Positions 48,935-58,046 of a DNA stretch of 64,000 nucleotides are shown in pieces (the stretch's first letter is position 1; the number at the start of each line of letters is the position of its first letter). The stretch spans positions 2,728,001 to 2,792,000 of the forward strand of contig OZ246004.1 in NCBI GenBank assembly GCA_965230495.1, given 5' to 3'. Source of the DNA: JACJYM01 sp965230495 (GTDB lineage: Bacteria; Bacteroidota; Bacteroidia; Chitinophagales; Saprospiraceae). The notes under the pieces were generated by a model. The model did not search any database. It was given only the letters and a program-made list of their open reading frames with translations, and was not told the origin of the DNA. Position numbers and translations under genes: made by a program.

Positions 48935-51751
48935 CTATCTCGTCAGGTATACACTTCTATTTCGATCCAGCTCGCGGAAGAAAGGATCTTTTAAGTCCTT
49001 GATAAATCGAATAGCCTCACCTGTGGATTTCATCTCCGGTCCTAGCTGTTTATCCACATTAGGAAACTTATCAAAAGAAAAGACAGGAACTTTAATCGCA
49101 TAACCTTCTAAATTCTTTTCATATGTAAAGTCCTTAATCTTTTTAGTTCCTAGCATCACCTTGGTGGCAATATTTAAGAAAGGTACTTGATAGGCTTTCG
49201 CTATAAAAGGTGTTGTCCTTGATGCTCTTGGATTGGCTTCTATTACATACACCTTATCATCTTTGATCGCAAATTGGATATTGATCAATCCTCTGATATT
49301 AAGGGCTTTTGCCAATCGAGCGGCATACTCTTTCATGATCTCAATGGCCTGATCCGACAAACTATATGGTGGCAACATAGCAGAACTATCTCCGGAGTGA
49401 ATACCTGCAGGTTCTATGTGTTCCATGATGCCCATGATCAATAGTTCATCTCCGTCATAGATAGCATCGATTTCTGCTTCTTTAGCTCTCTCTAAAAACT
49501 GATCTATCAATACTTTATTATCCGGTAAATGCTTGAAAATGGAGATCACCTGACTCTCTAATTCATCATCATTAATAACAATTCTCATTCGTTGACCTCC
49601 CAATACATAGGATGGTCGTACCAGTACGGGATAAGTGACTTCATTGGCTATTTTGATAGCTTCATCAGCATCGACTGCAGTGCCATATCTAGGATACGGG
49701 ATATCCAGCTCCTTCAATAGGTCTGAGAATCTACCTCGATCCTCAGCTAAATCCATACTTTGAAAGTCAGTACCTATTATTTTGAATCCTTTTTGCGTAA
49801 TCTTTTCGGCTAGTTTAAGAGCGGTTTGTCCACCCAACTGCACGATTACTCCTTCGGGTTTTTCGTACTCAAGAATTTCTTCGATATGCTCCCAAAACAC
49901 AGGTTCGAAATAAAGTTTATCAGCAATATCAAAATCTGTTGATACGGTCTCCGGATTACAATTAACCATAATGGCTTCGTATCCTTCTTCTTTAATAGCC
50001 AGTAAGCCATGCACACAACAGTAATCAAACTCAATACCCTGTCCTATCCTGTTAGGCCCAGAACCCAATACCAATATTTTCTTTTTGTCAGAAACCACAC
50101 TTTCGTTCTCTCCATCAAAAGTTGAATAAAAATATGGCGTCTGAGCTTCAAATTCTGCTGCACAAGTATCCACCATCTTATACACTCTTCTGATACCGTG
50201 TTTCTTTCTGACTTTAGTGACCTCCTCTTCGCCTATTCTCAGTAGCCAAGCGATCTGGTTGTCGCTATATCCATTCTGCTTTAATTCGACAAATAGTTCT
50301 TTTGGAATGTCCTCAGCTACATTGTATCTCATCAATCGGTCTTCCATCTTGACCAAAGACTTGATCTGCTCAATATACCAAGGATCTATTCTTGTTAACT
50401 TGTGGATGGTCTTAGAAGGAACTCCAAGTCTCAATGCATCTTTTAATCGATAGATTCTGTCATCACTAGCTGTTTCCAATCTTGTCAGAATATCTTCTGT
50501 TCTGATCCATTCCTTCATGTCAGCTCCCAATCCACTTCTATTGTTTTCCTGGCTTTGACATGCCTTTTGAAGTGCTTCGTTAAAGCTTCTTCCTATAGCC
50601 ATCACTTCTCCTACTGACTTCATCTGAAGTCCCAAGCTAGTATCCGCACCGTTGAATTTAGCAAAATTCCATCGTGGCATTTTGACAATCACATAATCCA
50701 AAGAAGGTTCGAAATACGCTGATGTAGTCTTGGTGATCTGATTTTTAAGTTCATCCAGGGTATAGCCAATAGCCAGTTTAGCTGCTATTTTGGCAATAGG
50801 ATATCCCGTTGCCTTGCTCGCTAAAGCGGAAGATCTACTTACCCGAGGATTGATCTCGATTACTATCAGCTCTTCCGTTTCAGGATTAATAGAAAACTGC
50901 ACATTACATCCTCCAGCAAAGTTACCCATCGATCTCATGATCTTAATGGCACAATCCCTCATATGTTGAAATGTAGTGTCTGCCAATGTCATGGCCGGGG
51001 CCACCGTAATACTGTCACCTGTATGAATACCCATCGGGTCCAGATTCTCTACAGTACATATAATCACTACATTGTCATTGTCATCTCTTAGCAATTCCAA
51101 CTCATACTCTTTCCATCCTAATACTGCCTTATCGATTAACACTTCATGTGTCGGCGAAGCATTAAGTCCTCTACGTAATGCTGCATCGAAGTCTTCCTCT
51201 TTCATTACAAATCCTCCACCTGTTCCACCAAGTGTATAAGAAGGTCTGATCACTAAAGGAAATCCTATCTTTTGAGCTGCTTCTTTTCCTTCTAAAAAGC
51301 TGTTAGCGATATACGAAGGAGCTACGCCCATACCCAACTTAATACAGTGCTTTCGAAATTCTTCTCTATTTTCTGCCAATTCGATAGCATCGATATCGAC
51401 ACCTATCAGTTTCACTCCAAACTCTTCCCAAAGTCCTTGGTTTTCGGCTTCGATAGCCAAGTTTAGAGCTGTCTGCCCTCCCATCGTAGGTAGAACAGCG
51501 TCGATCTCAACTTCTTGTAGAATTTTTCTTAAACTCTCTACAGTAAGTGGCAAAAGATACACATTATCCGCTGTAACAGGATCCGTCATAATAGTGGCCG
51601 GATTCGAATTTATTAGTGTAACTTTTATACCTTCTTCTCTCAGTGACCGACTTGCTTGTGTACCTGAATAATCAAATTCACAGGCTTGTCCAATAATAAT
51701 AGGCCCACTTCCGATGATTAGTATTGATTTTAAGGAATTGTCTTTTGGCAT
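48935..51751 (-). CDS. carB: Carbamoyl-phosphate synthase large subunit, without C-terminal allosteric domain
   Basis: Start set at the ATG at 51751: the longer frame from a TTG at 51778 would begin inside the promoter element (51776-51783). The 938-residue protein has two ATP-grasp halves (LIIGSGPIIIGQACEFDYSGTQA, SYTLGGTGGG in the first; VLGSGPNRIGQGIEFDYCCVH, PSYVLGGQRM in the second) and ends at FFRELDRNRSVYLTR. E. coli CarB is about 1070 residues with an MGS-like domain that binds UMP, IMP and ornithine; that domain is missing. It makes carbamoyl phosphate for pyrimidine and arginine synthesis with CarA, which is not in the window. Confidence 0.95.
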   Translation of the reverse strand: MPKDNSLKSILIIGSGPIIIGQACEFDYSGTQASRSLREEGIKVTLINSNPATIMTDPVTADNVYLLPLTVESLRKILQEVEIDAVLPTMGGQTALNLAIEAENQGLWEEFGVKLIGVDIDAIELAENREEFRKHCIKLGMGVAPSYIANSFLEGKEAAQKIGFPLVIRPSYTLGGTGGGFVMKEEDFDAALRRGLNASPTHEVLIDKAVLGWKEYELELLRDDNDNVVIICTVENLDPMGIHTGDSITVAPAMTLADTTFQHMRDCAIKIMRSMGNFAGGCNVQFSINPETEELIVIEINPRVSRSSALASKATGYPIAKIAAKLAIGYTLDELKNQITKTTSAYFEPSLDYVIVKMPRWNFAKFNGADTSLGLQMKSVGEVMAIGRSFNEALQKACQSQENNRSGLGADMKEWIRTEDILTRLETASDDRIYRLKDALRLGVPSKTIHKLTRIDPWYIEQIKSLVKMEDRLMRYNVAEDIPKELFVELKQNGYSDNQIAWLLRIGEEEVTKVRKKHGIRRVYKMVDTCAAEFEAQTPYFYSTFDGENESVVSDKKKILVLGSGPNRIGQGIEFDYCCVHGLLAIKEEGYEAIMVNCNPETVSTDFDIADKLYFEPVFWEHIEEILEYEKPEGVIVQLGGQTALKLAEKITQKGFKIIGTDFQSMDLAEDRGRFSDLLKELDIPYPRYGTAVDADEAIKIANEVTYPVLVRPSYVLGGQRMRIVINDDELESQVISIFKHLPDNKVLIDQFLERAKEAEIDAIYDGDELLIMGIMEHIEPAGIHSGDSSAMLPPYSLSDQAIEIMKEYAARLAKALNIRGLINIQFAIKDDKVYVIEANPRASRTTPFIAKAYQVPFLNIATKVMLGTKKIKDFTYEKNLEGYAIKVPVFSFDKFPNVDKQLGPEMKSTGEAIRFIKDLKDPFFRELDRNRSVYLTR

Positions 51752-51775
51752 GAGCAGCAATTTATAAATTGCTCG

Positions 51776-51783
51776 CAAATATA
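51776..51783 (-). promoter_or_regulatory. Promoter -7 element for carB
   Basis: TATATTTG (minus strand), 25 bp before the ATG at 51751. Confidence 0.55.
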
Positions 51784-51834
51784 ATCACTACATCACAAAA
51801 ATGGACCAAGACACATATGTGTTTTATTAATTTA

Positions 51835-52422
51835 TTATTTGGGAGGACTCGTAGCGATCACCAGATGAAAATTATCCCTGAATAACTTAATCGCTATCGC
51901 CAATAATATGATACCAAATAACTTTCTCAATATTTGAATACCGGTATCTCCTAGCAGGTTTTTAATCTTATTAGTAGAAATAAGAACTGCGAACACAAAA
52001 AGTATATTTACAATGATACCAATGGCGATTGTAGCCGTATCAAATTTAGACTTCAAAGAGATAATGGTAGTCATAACACCTGCTCCAGCTATAATTGGAA
52101 AGGCTAACGGTACTATAGCACCGGATTTACTGGACGGGTCTTCTCTAAAAAGAGTTATCCCTAGTACCATTTCAATACCCAGGAAAAATAATACCAAAGC
52201 ACCTGCCACAGCAAATGACTTTGAGTCTATCCCAAACAAAGACAAAATATGTTCTCCAAGAAACAAAAATGCCATCATGATCACCAATGATACCAATGAT
52301 GCTTTTGTAGATTCGAGCTTTATCCCTCTTTTCTTCATATCTAGAATTATCGGAATAGAGCCGATAATATCAATTACTGAGAAAAGTATCAAGCTAACGG
52401 ATACGATTGCTTTAACATCCAT
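51835..52422 (-). CDS. MarC family membrane protein
   Basis: A 195-residue inner-membrane protein with six hydrophobic helices. VSLILFSVIDIIGSIPIIL at the start, GEHILSLFGIDSKSFAVAGALVLFFLGIEMVLG and AFPIIAGAGVMTTIISL match the MarC family. The function of MarC is unknown; the old link to antibiotic resistance was not confirmed. It starts 9 bp after the amidohydrolase stop, so the two are probably cotranscribed. Confidence 0.92.
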   Translation of the reverse strand: MDVKAIVSVSLILFSVIDIIGSIPIILDMKKRGIKLESTKASLVSLVIMMAFLFLGEHILSLFGIDSKSFAVAGALVLFFLGIEMVLGITLFREDPSSKSGAIVPLAFPIIAGAGVMTTIISLKSKFDTATIAIGIIVNILFVFAVLISTNKIKNLLGDTGIQILRKLFGIILLAIAIKLFRDNFHLVIATSPPK

Positions 52423-52431
52423 TTCAATAAA

Positions 52432-53598
52432 TTATAAAATTCTTTGAATATCTGAAACTAACGGGTCTTCATGTGACCAAAGTACCAATCCAGGGTTTTT
52501 GCCCACTTCTATACTACCTAAATCATCTTCAAAACCCAAGGCCCTAGCTCCATTAATACAAGCCCATTGAATTACTTCATCAAATTTTAGATAAGAGCAA
52601 TATTTTAAAATCGTCTTGATTTCTTCTGCAATGGATAATTGCCAGTTAGAGGTTAAACTGTCCGTTCCAATAGTCATCGTTGCACCCTCCTCTATAAAGT
52701 ACTTATAAAAAGGTAGTTTATTCTCTATATACAAATTGGCATTTGGGCAAGTAGCCCAATATATGGATGCATTGGTCCATTCCTTTGCAAGAGCTATATC
52801 TCTATTTTGACTCGTCGTATTATGCACAAACAATGTACGACTATTAGGGTTCATGCCTTCTAAGGCATAATTTATAGCCCTTGATCCTGTAGGAGTAAAA
52901 GCATCAAGATTCAAACCCAATGTTTCATAAAAAGAAGAAAAGTCTCCTTCTCCGTTAATAAAGAGCTGATTTTCGTGGGGTGTCTCTTGATTATGAATAG
53001 AGATGGTATCCCCTTTCATAGACTGTTCGTTAATAAACCTAAATAAGCTTCTGGAAACAGTGTACGGTGCATGAGGAACAAATGACTTTTTATCTCCTTC
53101 TTTTATATTGAATTGATTGTATACCTGTTGATATTGGGCTATGGTGCCTTCTGTGAAATTAGGATTCAAAAAATCAAACATTTCCACAAAAGTGTAATAT
53201 CTTATTTTACTACTTAGCTTGGTTTCTGAAGTATCTGCTTTATTAGAGATGTCACCAACCGCCATGATGCCGGCCTCCCACATGTTCTTATCTTCTTTCT
53301 CAATGCAAGATTTTATAACGTCCGGGTCTACGTCCCTAAAACCCACTACTTGTTTCAAAAAAGGTAATAGGCCTGTCCCTGTATCTGCTTTTCCTAACAT
53401 ATGGGACAACTCTAAATGGCAGTGCGTATTAATAAACCCTGGTGTTATTACACCTTCTTTCATTTCAATTGATGAGGAATCATGTTCCCTAACCGGACTA
53501 ATATCTACAAGTTTTCCATTCCGATCACAGATTAATACTGTGTTTTCCAGAATGTTACCTTTTCCATCATAAATTTTTGGAGCAGAAATTTTTCGCAT
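52432..53598 (-). CDS. Amidohydrolase superfamily deaminase-type protein
   Basis: A 388-residue protein. The metal site has HCHLELSH (H-x-H), HAPYTVS (His), HNQETPHE (His-Glu), and GTDSLTSN (Asp), the set seen in MtaD/SsnA-type deaminases that act on purine-like rings. Aminodeoxyfutalosine deaminase in menaquinone synthesis or a cytosine/adenosine-type deaminase are both possible; the sequence does not decide. Cytosolic. It lies between tatA (with a terminator between) and marC. Confidence 0.85.
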   Translation of the reverse strand: MRKISAPKIYDGKGNILENTVLICDRNGKLVDISPVREHDSSSIEMKEGVITPGFINTHCHLELSHMLGKADTGTGLLPFLKQVVGFRDVDPDVIKSCIEKEDKNMWEAGIMAVGDISNKADTSETKLSSKIRYYTFVEMFDFLNPNFTEGTIAQYQQVYNQFNIKEGDKKSFVPHAPYTVSRSLFRFINEQSMKGDTISIHNQETPHENQLFINGEGDFSSFYETLGLNLDAFTPTGSRAINYALEGMNPNSRTLFVHNTTSQNRDIALAKEWTNASIYWATCPNANLYIENKLPFYKYFIEEGATMTIGTDSLTSNWQLSIAEEIKTILKYCSYLKFDEVIQWACINGARALGFEDDLGSIEVGKNPGLVLWSHEDPLVSDIQRIL

Positions 53599-53613
53599 GA
53601 ACTCTACGTATAA

Positions 53614-53654
53614 ATATAATAAAAGAGCAAAGTAACAATGTATTACTTTGCTCT
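53614..53654 (-). terminator. Terminator after tatA
   Basis: Perfect 12-bp stem AGAGCAAAGTAA / TTACTTTGCTCT with a 7-nt loop and a T-rich tail on the minus strand, 27 bp after the tatA stop. A promoter-like TATATTTA at 53611-53618 follows for the amidohydrolase gene. Confidence 0.88.
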
Positions 53655-53680
53655 AGTTAAATTATTGGAAAGAAATGAGA

Positions 53681-53872
53681 TTATTTTTTCTCGATCTCTT
53701 TCATGCTATCTTTTACTTCAGATTCTATGTTTGCTTTTGCATTATTAAACTCTCTAATCCCTTTACCCAATCCTTTCATCAATTCTGGAAGTTTTCTGCC
53801 TCCAAATAATAATAATATCACAAATGCTATAAGAATTAATTCTGGTCCGCTGGGAATTCCAAATAGTACCAT
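53681..53872 (-). CDS. tatA: Sec-independent protein translocase TatA/E
   Basis: A 63-residue protein: one transmembrane helix (ELILIAFVILLLFGGRKLPEL, with the FGxxKLPEL hinge) followed by an amphipathic helix (MKGLGKGIREFNNA) and a charged tail, the exact TatA plan. It forms the pore of the twin-arginine translocase with TatC, which is not in this window. A promoter element TAACTTTG is at 53892-53899. Confidence 0.95.
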   Translation of the reverse strand: MVLFGIPSGPELILIAFVILLLFGGRKLPELMKGLGKGIREFNNAKANIESEVKDSMKEIEKK

Positions 53873-53891
53873 TTTATTTATTTTTAAGATA

Positions 53892-53899
53892 CAAAGTTA
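53892..53899 (-). promoter_or_regulatory. Promoter -7 element for tatA
   Basis: TAACTTTG (minus strand), 20 bp before the tatA ATG at 53872. Confidence 0.5.
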
Positions 53900-53942
53900 T
53901 AAAAGGTATAACACTTATTTATTAATAACGTTCCCCTTCTTT

Positions 53943-54896
53943 TTACTTTTTAAGTCCAATTTCTCGTAATCTTTCATCCAAATACTCGCCCGCTGTCATA
54001 TCTGTATATGCTTTAGGTCTATCTTCAGTAATACAACTGTCTAAACAAGTCAAATCCATTTCGCTCTTGGGATGCAAGAAAAAAGGAATACTCAATCTTG
54101 GTACATGCCATAATTCCTTTGGTGGATTGACTACTCGATGAGTAGTAGATTTCAAATAGTTATTTGTCAATCTTTGCAACATATCACCTACATTAATGAC
54201 TATTTCGTCTTTTTCCGGCATAATGTCCAACCATTCGTTGTCGGAATTCAATAGCTGTAATCCTCCAGCCGAAGCTCCCACAAGTAAGGTAATCAGATTG
54301 ATATCTTCATGCTGTTCCGCTCTGATAGCCGTTTCCGGTTCCTCAGTGATAGGAGGGTAATGAATAGACCTCAAAATGCTATTTCCTCTATCTATCTTTT
54401 GAGAAAAATACTCTTCCTCCAATCCTAAATGTATTGCAATGGCTCGTAGCAAATGTCCCCCTGCGTGTTCAAAAGCTTTATAAAGTTTCTCTGCATACTC
54501 TGAAAAACTTGGCATTTCATCAACATACGGATTTTCCGGATAAATATCAGCAAGAGAATCACTTCTGTCAACGTACTGTCCAAACTGATAAAACTCCTTA
54601 AGGTCTGCAACCTTTGATTGCTTGGCATGCTCTCTTCCAAATGAAGTATATCCTCGCTGTCCTGCCAAACCCGCTATCTCATAGTTTTTTTTGGTCGATA
54701 CAGGAAGTGAAAAGAAATCTTTAGATGCATTGAAGAAACCATCTATCAATTCTTTTGGTACTCCATGATTTTCAACACCTACAAAACCTACTTTATGAAA
54801 CGCCTTTCCCAATTCTTCTACAAACTCCTTTCGCTGCTCATCGTTTCCATTTACAAATTTTGACAAATCAACCAGAGGTATTGCTCTATTGCTCAT
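53943..54896 (-). CDS. Isopenicillin N synthase-like Fe(II)/2-oxoglutarate oxygenase
   Basis: A 317-residue protein of the 2OG-Fe(II) oxygenase family. The N-terminal DIOX-N part has PLVDLSKFVNG and GFVGVENHGVP. The iron site is QHEDINLITLLVG (His, Asp) and STTHRVVNP (distal His), followed by RLSIPFFLHP (Arg for 2-oxoglutarate). The substrate is not known; most bacterial members of this branch are uncharacterised. Cytosolic, single gene with no clear operon partner. Confidence 0.9.
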   Translation of the reverse strand: MSNRAIPLVDLSKFVNGNDEQRKEFVEELGKAFHKVGFVGVENHGVPKELIDGFFNASKDFFSLPVSTKKNYEIAGLAGQRGYTSFGREHAKQSKVADLKEFYQFGQYVDRSDSLADIYPENPYVDEMPSFSEYAEKLYKAFEHAGGHLLRAIAIHLGLEEEYFSQKIDRGNSILRSIHYPPITEEPETAIRAEQHEDINLITLLVGASAGGLQLLNSDNEWLDIMPEKDEIVINVGDMLQRLTNNYLKSTTHRVVNPPKELWHVPRLSIPFFLHPKSEMDLTCLDSCITEDRPKAYTDMTAGEYLDERLREIGLKK

Positions 54897-54960
54897 ACTA
54901 TCCTTTTTTTAAAAATAATTCAAAAATTATACCAATGTCATTTATTATAACATGGACCTA

Positions 54961-55998
54961 TTATTTCCTGTTTGGTTTAAATTTAGACATTTCCAATAAT
55001 TTTTGGGAATCTCTAAAACCGATAAGATCTGCCATCTCAAAGTCGTCTTTCCTGTCCATAAATGCTTTAACGATTCTGAATCCTAGATAATTGGCCGTTC
55101 TACCCGGAGCTGCATTTGGCATACCAGGAGAATCAGGACCTTCATCGACATATTTGTTGGTTTTAACTCCGCTTGTTTCATAAAATAAATCCTGATCAAA
55201 GAAAAATGCCCACATTTCAAGTTCATTCTCTCTGCACCAATTTAACTGGTCTTCAGTATATTCAAAAATAACAGAATCGTGAGTCATGGGCAATACATGA
55301 TCAAGAATATAAAGTCTTTTTCCATTGTGTATCATCCTATCTAGCAAGGTAGGTCCTGGAGGAGTTCCTATCCTCTCCTCTAGCATTGTTTGAATTACCT
55401 TTAAAGCTATGTGATCTTTATTAAACCTTCTGGTAATATACTCAGAAAAAGCAGGGTTTTTGGGATCAAGTAGCTTATATGGATAATCATTTCCTAGAAA
55501 CATATCCAACCCTAGACCTATACCGTCCGTTTCTGTATCTTCAAAAATGAATTTTTGAAAAGAAAACTCTGAAATGTATGTATATACATTTGGAATTAAA
55601 GCTTTGGGGAAATAGTATTTATAATACTTTAATGCTTCTACAATTTCCGCTTCTTGTTTACTAAAATTACCATAAATACTGTCAACCTTTTCAATCAATA
55701 CCTGCACACTGCTATCCTGAATAAAACTATTTAGATTGCTTACAAATGTATCTTTTCCCATCTCTCCTTTAATCGGCAACACATTTGAGAAGAATATTTG
55801 TGTAAATACCGGATACCTCTCTTCAATTTGCTGATATTTTTGGGAAGTCCACGGATATTCTTCCAATAGTAATTTTTCGTATCTCACAAACAAAGGGTTT
55901 GCCTCTACTTGAGATACATCAGGGGCATTCTTTATATCTCCTTGACAAGACGAAAACCATAACGCACCCAACATGAAAAACAAAACAAGCATTCTCAT
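54961..55998 (-). CDS. gldB: GldB-type gliding motility lipoprotein
   Basis: A 345-residue lipoprotein: lipobox WFSSC with Cys18. The mature part matches GldB: NPLFVRYEKLLLEEYPW, a central EAEIVEALKYYKYYFPKALIPNVYTYISEF, DMFLGNDYPYKLL, MIHNGKRLYILDHVLP and PGRTANYLGFRIV. In Flavobacterium johnsoniae GldB is needed for gliding and for the T9SS-coupled motility machinery. Presence of T9SS-sorted proteins nearby is consistent, although gliding itself cannot be told from one gene. Its promoter region is shared with the divergent VanY-type gene. Confidence 0.92.
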   Translation of the reverse strand: MRMLVLFFMLGALWFSSCQGDIKNAPDVSQVEANPLFVRYEKLLLEEYPWTSQKYQQIEERYPVFTQIFFSNVLPIKGEMGKDTFVSNLNSFIQDSSVQVLIEKVDSIYGNFSKQEAEIVEALKYYKYYFPKALIPNVYTYISEFSFQKFIFEDTETDGIGLGLDMFLGNDYPYKLLDPKNPAFSEYITRRFNKDHIALKVIQTMLEERIGTPPGPTLLDRMIHNGKRLYILDHVLPMTHDSVIFEYTEDQLNWCRENELEMWAFFFDQDLFYETSGVKTNKYVDEGPDSPGMPNAAPGRTANYLGFRIVKAFMDRKDDFEMADLIGFRDSQKLLEMSKFKPNRK

Positions 55999-56017
55999 AT
56001 TCTCCTGAACTATTGTG

Positions 56018-56025
56018 TATTTTTG
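56018..56025 (+). promoter_or_regulatory. Promoter -7 element for the VanY-type gene
   Basis: TATTTTTG 40 bp before the ATG at 56065, inside the divergent gldB region. Confidence 0.5.
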
Positions 56026-56064
56026 AAAATATTAAACCTAACGTAGGCAAATAAAATAAATTAC

Positions 56065-56859
56065 ATGTACAAATACTACTTTTTTGTGTTGACTCCCCTG
56101 TTCTTCCTTTTTTCCAACGAGAGTTGCAACGAACGAAAAACCATAGAATTACCAAAAAAAGAAATAGCCGTGGAAATGAAGCCTAAAACATCCAAGAGTT
56201 TTTTAATGGGAAAATTTGTTCCTGAGAAACATCCTAGTTTTATTGTAATCGACCAAAAGTATGCCGATAGATCAGGTATGTATCTTCAAAAAGAGGTTTA
56301 TCATGCATTTAAAGATATGTATACCGTTGCTAAAAAAGCAGGGATCAATTTAATCATTCGATCCGCTACTCGAAACTTTGATTATCAAAAAGATATTTGG
56401 GAAAGAAAGTGGACAGGAGCCACCGCTCTTTCCAATGGAGTTAACTTGGGTTCATCCGATCTGTCAGATAAAGAGAAAGCGGAAATGATACTGCTATACA
56501 GTTCTATGCCCGGCACTTCAAGACATCACTGGGGTACCGATTTTGACATTAATGCTTTTAACAATTCATATTTCGAATCAGGAGAGGGGCTAAAAGTATA
56601 TGAGTGGATGTTAGAAAATGCCTCTACTTTTGGCTTTTGTCAGCCTTATACGCCTAAAGGTAATGATAGACCATATGGCTATGAAGAAGAAAAGTGGCAT
56701 TGGTCGTACCTGCCATTGAGTTCTGTTTATACAGTAGACGTTAAGGAACAGATAACAGATGAAGATATAACAGGATTTAAGGGAAGTAATACAGCTAAAG
56801 AAATAAAAGTGGTGGAGAAATATATATTGGGAATAAATGAAGCTTGTATGCTTAGATAA
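56065..56859 (+). CDS. D-alanyl-D-alanine carboxypeptidase, M15 (VanY) type
   Basis: A 264-residue exported protein, probably a lipoprotein (Cys21 in SNESCNE). The M15B zinc motifs are PGTSRHHWGTDFDINAF (His-x6-Asp) and EEKWHWSYLP (catalytic Glu and zinc His). It removes the terminal D-Ala from peptidoglycan stems in the periplasm. It has no vanHAX neighbours, so it is a housekeeping cell-wall enzyme and not a vancomycin cassette. The 3' end overlaps kdsD by 8 bp in convergent orientation. Confidence 0.9.
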   Translation: MYKYYFFVLTPLFFLFSNESCNERKTIELPKKEIAVEMKPKTSKSFLMGKFVPEKHPSFIVIDQKYADRSGMYLQKEVYHAFKDMYTVAKKAGINLIIRSATRNFDYQKDIWERKWTGATALSNGVNLGSSDLSDKEKAEMILLYSSMPGTSRHHWGTDFDINAFNNSYFESGEGLKVYEWMLENASTFGFCQPYTPKGNDRPYGYEEEKWHWSYLPLSSVYTVDVKEQITDEDITGFKGSNTAKEIKVVEKYILGINEACMLR

Positions 56860-57817
56860 TCCCTTCTCTTACCAGATCATGGAGGTGTATTATACCATGA
56901 TACCGACCCTCTTTAGTCACAACAAGCTGGGTGATTTTATTTTCACGTATTAGCTGCAATGCGTTGACAGCTAATTCCTCAGCTTCGATTGATTTCGGGC
57001 TTCTTGTCATAATATCGGTTGCTCTTATATGCGTGGTGTCCTCATATTTTTCAAGCATTCTTCTAATATCACCATCTGTAATTATACCTAGTATCTGATT
57101 TTCGTTTCTACATACTGCAGTAGCTCCTAACATACCTGAAGTAATAGATAATATTACTGTCCTTATATTATCGCTTTCTTCCACACTTGGCCTCTTATTA
57201 TTCCTAATCACGTCTTCCACCTTTAGATAGAGTTGCTTGCCTAAACTTCCTCCCGGATGAAACTTAGCGAACTCTGAGGAAGAAAAACCTTTTAATTCCA
57301 ACAAACTCATCGCAATTGCATCTCCTACTGCCATCTGGCAGGAGGTACTCACTGTTGGAGCCAAATTATTTGGATCCGCTTCTCTTTCAACGGGTGTCAA
57401 AATATGGTAGTCAGAAGATTCTGCCAGAAAAGAAGAAGAATTGGCAGTTACACCGATTAGTTTATTTCCAAAAGATTTAATTATAGGAATTATAGCCTTG
57501 ATCTCTGGAGTATTTCCACTTTTAGAAAAACAGATTACAATGTCCTTGCTATCAATCATACCAATATCTCCATGGATAGCATCCGCTGCATGAAGAAAAA
57601 TTGATGGCGTCCCTGTAGAATTAAGCGTAGCTACTATTTTTTGAGCTATAATGGCACTTTTGCCAATTCCTGTTATCACTAACCTTCCTTCATTTCGAAA
57701 AATACAAGCTATAGCTTCACAAAACTGATCTTCAATGTTTTCAGATAGATACTGCAAAGCTTTGGCCTCCAATCCAATGGTCTTGACAATACTCCTTTTA
57801 ATGTTTTCTTTATCCAA
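56852..57817 (-). CDS. kdsD: Arabinose-5-phosphate isomerase
   Basis: A 321-residue protein with an SIS domain (residues 30-170: RLVITGIGKSAIIAQKIVATLNSTGTPSIFLHAADAIHGDIGM and ICFSKSGNTPEI) and two CBS domains (about 195-255 and 265-321). KdsD turns ribulose-5-phosphate into arabinose-5-phosphate for Kdo synthesis in lipopolysaccharide. HAADAIHGD is typical of the family. A promoter TACATTTG lies at 57837-57844. Confidence 0.95.
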   Translation of the reverse strand: MDKENIKRSIVKTIGLEAKALQYLSENIEDQFCEAIACIFRNEGRLVITGIGKSAIIAQKIVATLNSTGTPSIFLHAADAIHGDIGMIDSKDIVICFSKSGNTPEIKAIIPIIKSFGNKLIGVTANSSSFLAESSDYHILTPVEREADPNNLAPTVSTSCQMAVGDAIAMSLLELKGFSSSEFAKFHPGGSLGKQLYLKVEDVIRNNKRPSVEESDNIRTVILSITSGMLGATAVCRNENQILGIITDGDIRRMLEKYEDTTHIRATDIMTRSPKSIEAEELAVNALQLIRENKITQLVVTKEGRYHGIIHLHDLVREGII

Positions 57818-57836
57818 GCAATAAATATTAGTAACA

Positions 57837-57844
57837 CAAATGTA
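57837..57844 (-). promoter_or_regulatory. Promoter -7 element for kdsD
   Basis: TACATTTG (minus strand), 20 bp before the kdsD ATG at 57817. Confidence 0.55.
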
Positions 57845-58046
57845 AAATTCGTTTCAATTATTCAATATTATAATCCCAAATAATAAAATATTCCCTATAT
57901 TCACAAAACCAATCTGAAGCTAACTAAATGCGAATAATCGTGAGAACCAATCCAGTTCAAAGGCCTGGTTTTATTGGTAGATGGTAATGTCACTAGATTT
58001 CACGAAATATAAAAAGTAAACCAGTTGCGAATAATTTTTAAATAAA

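Noticed and set aside
51835..52422. Multidrug-resistance role for the MarC protein
   Set aside because: The family has no demonstrated resistance function; only membrane topology and family can be supported.
56065..56859. Vancomycin-resistance gene vanY
   Set aside because: The M15 peptidase has no vanHAX or vanRS neighbours; a general cell-wall carboxypeptidase is more likely.
57929..58035. TGCGAATAAT occurring twice upstream of recQ (57929 and 58026)
   Set aside because: Only two short copies in AT-rich DNA, with no symmetry or place that suggests a function; could be chance.
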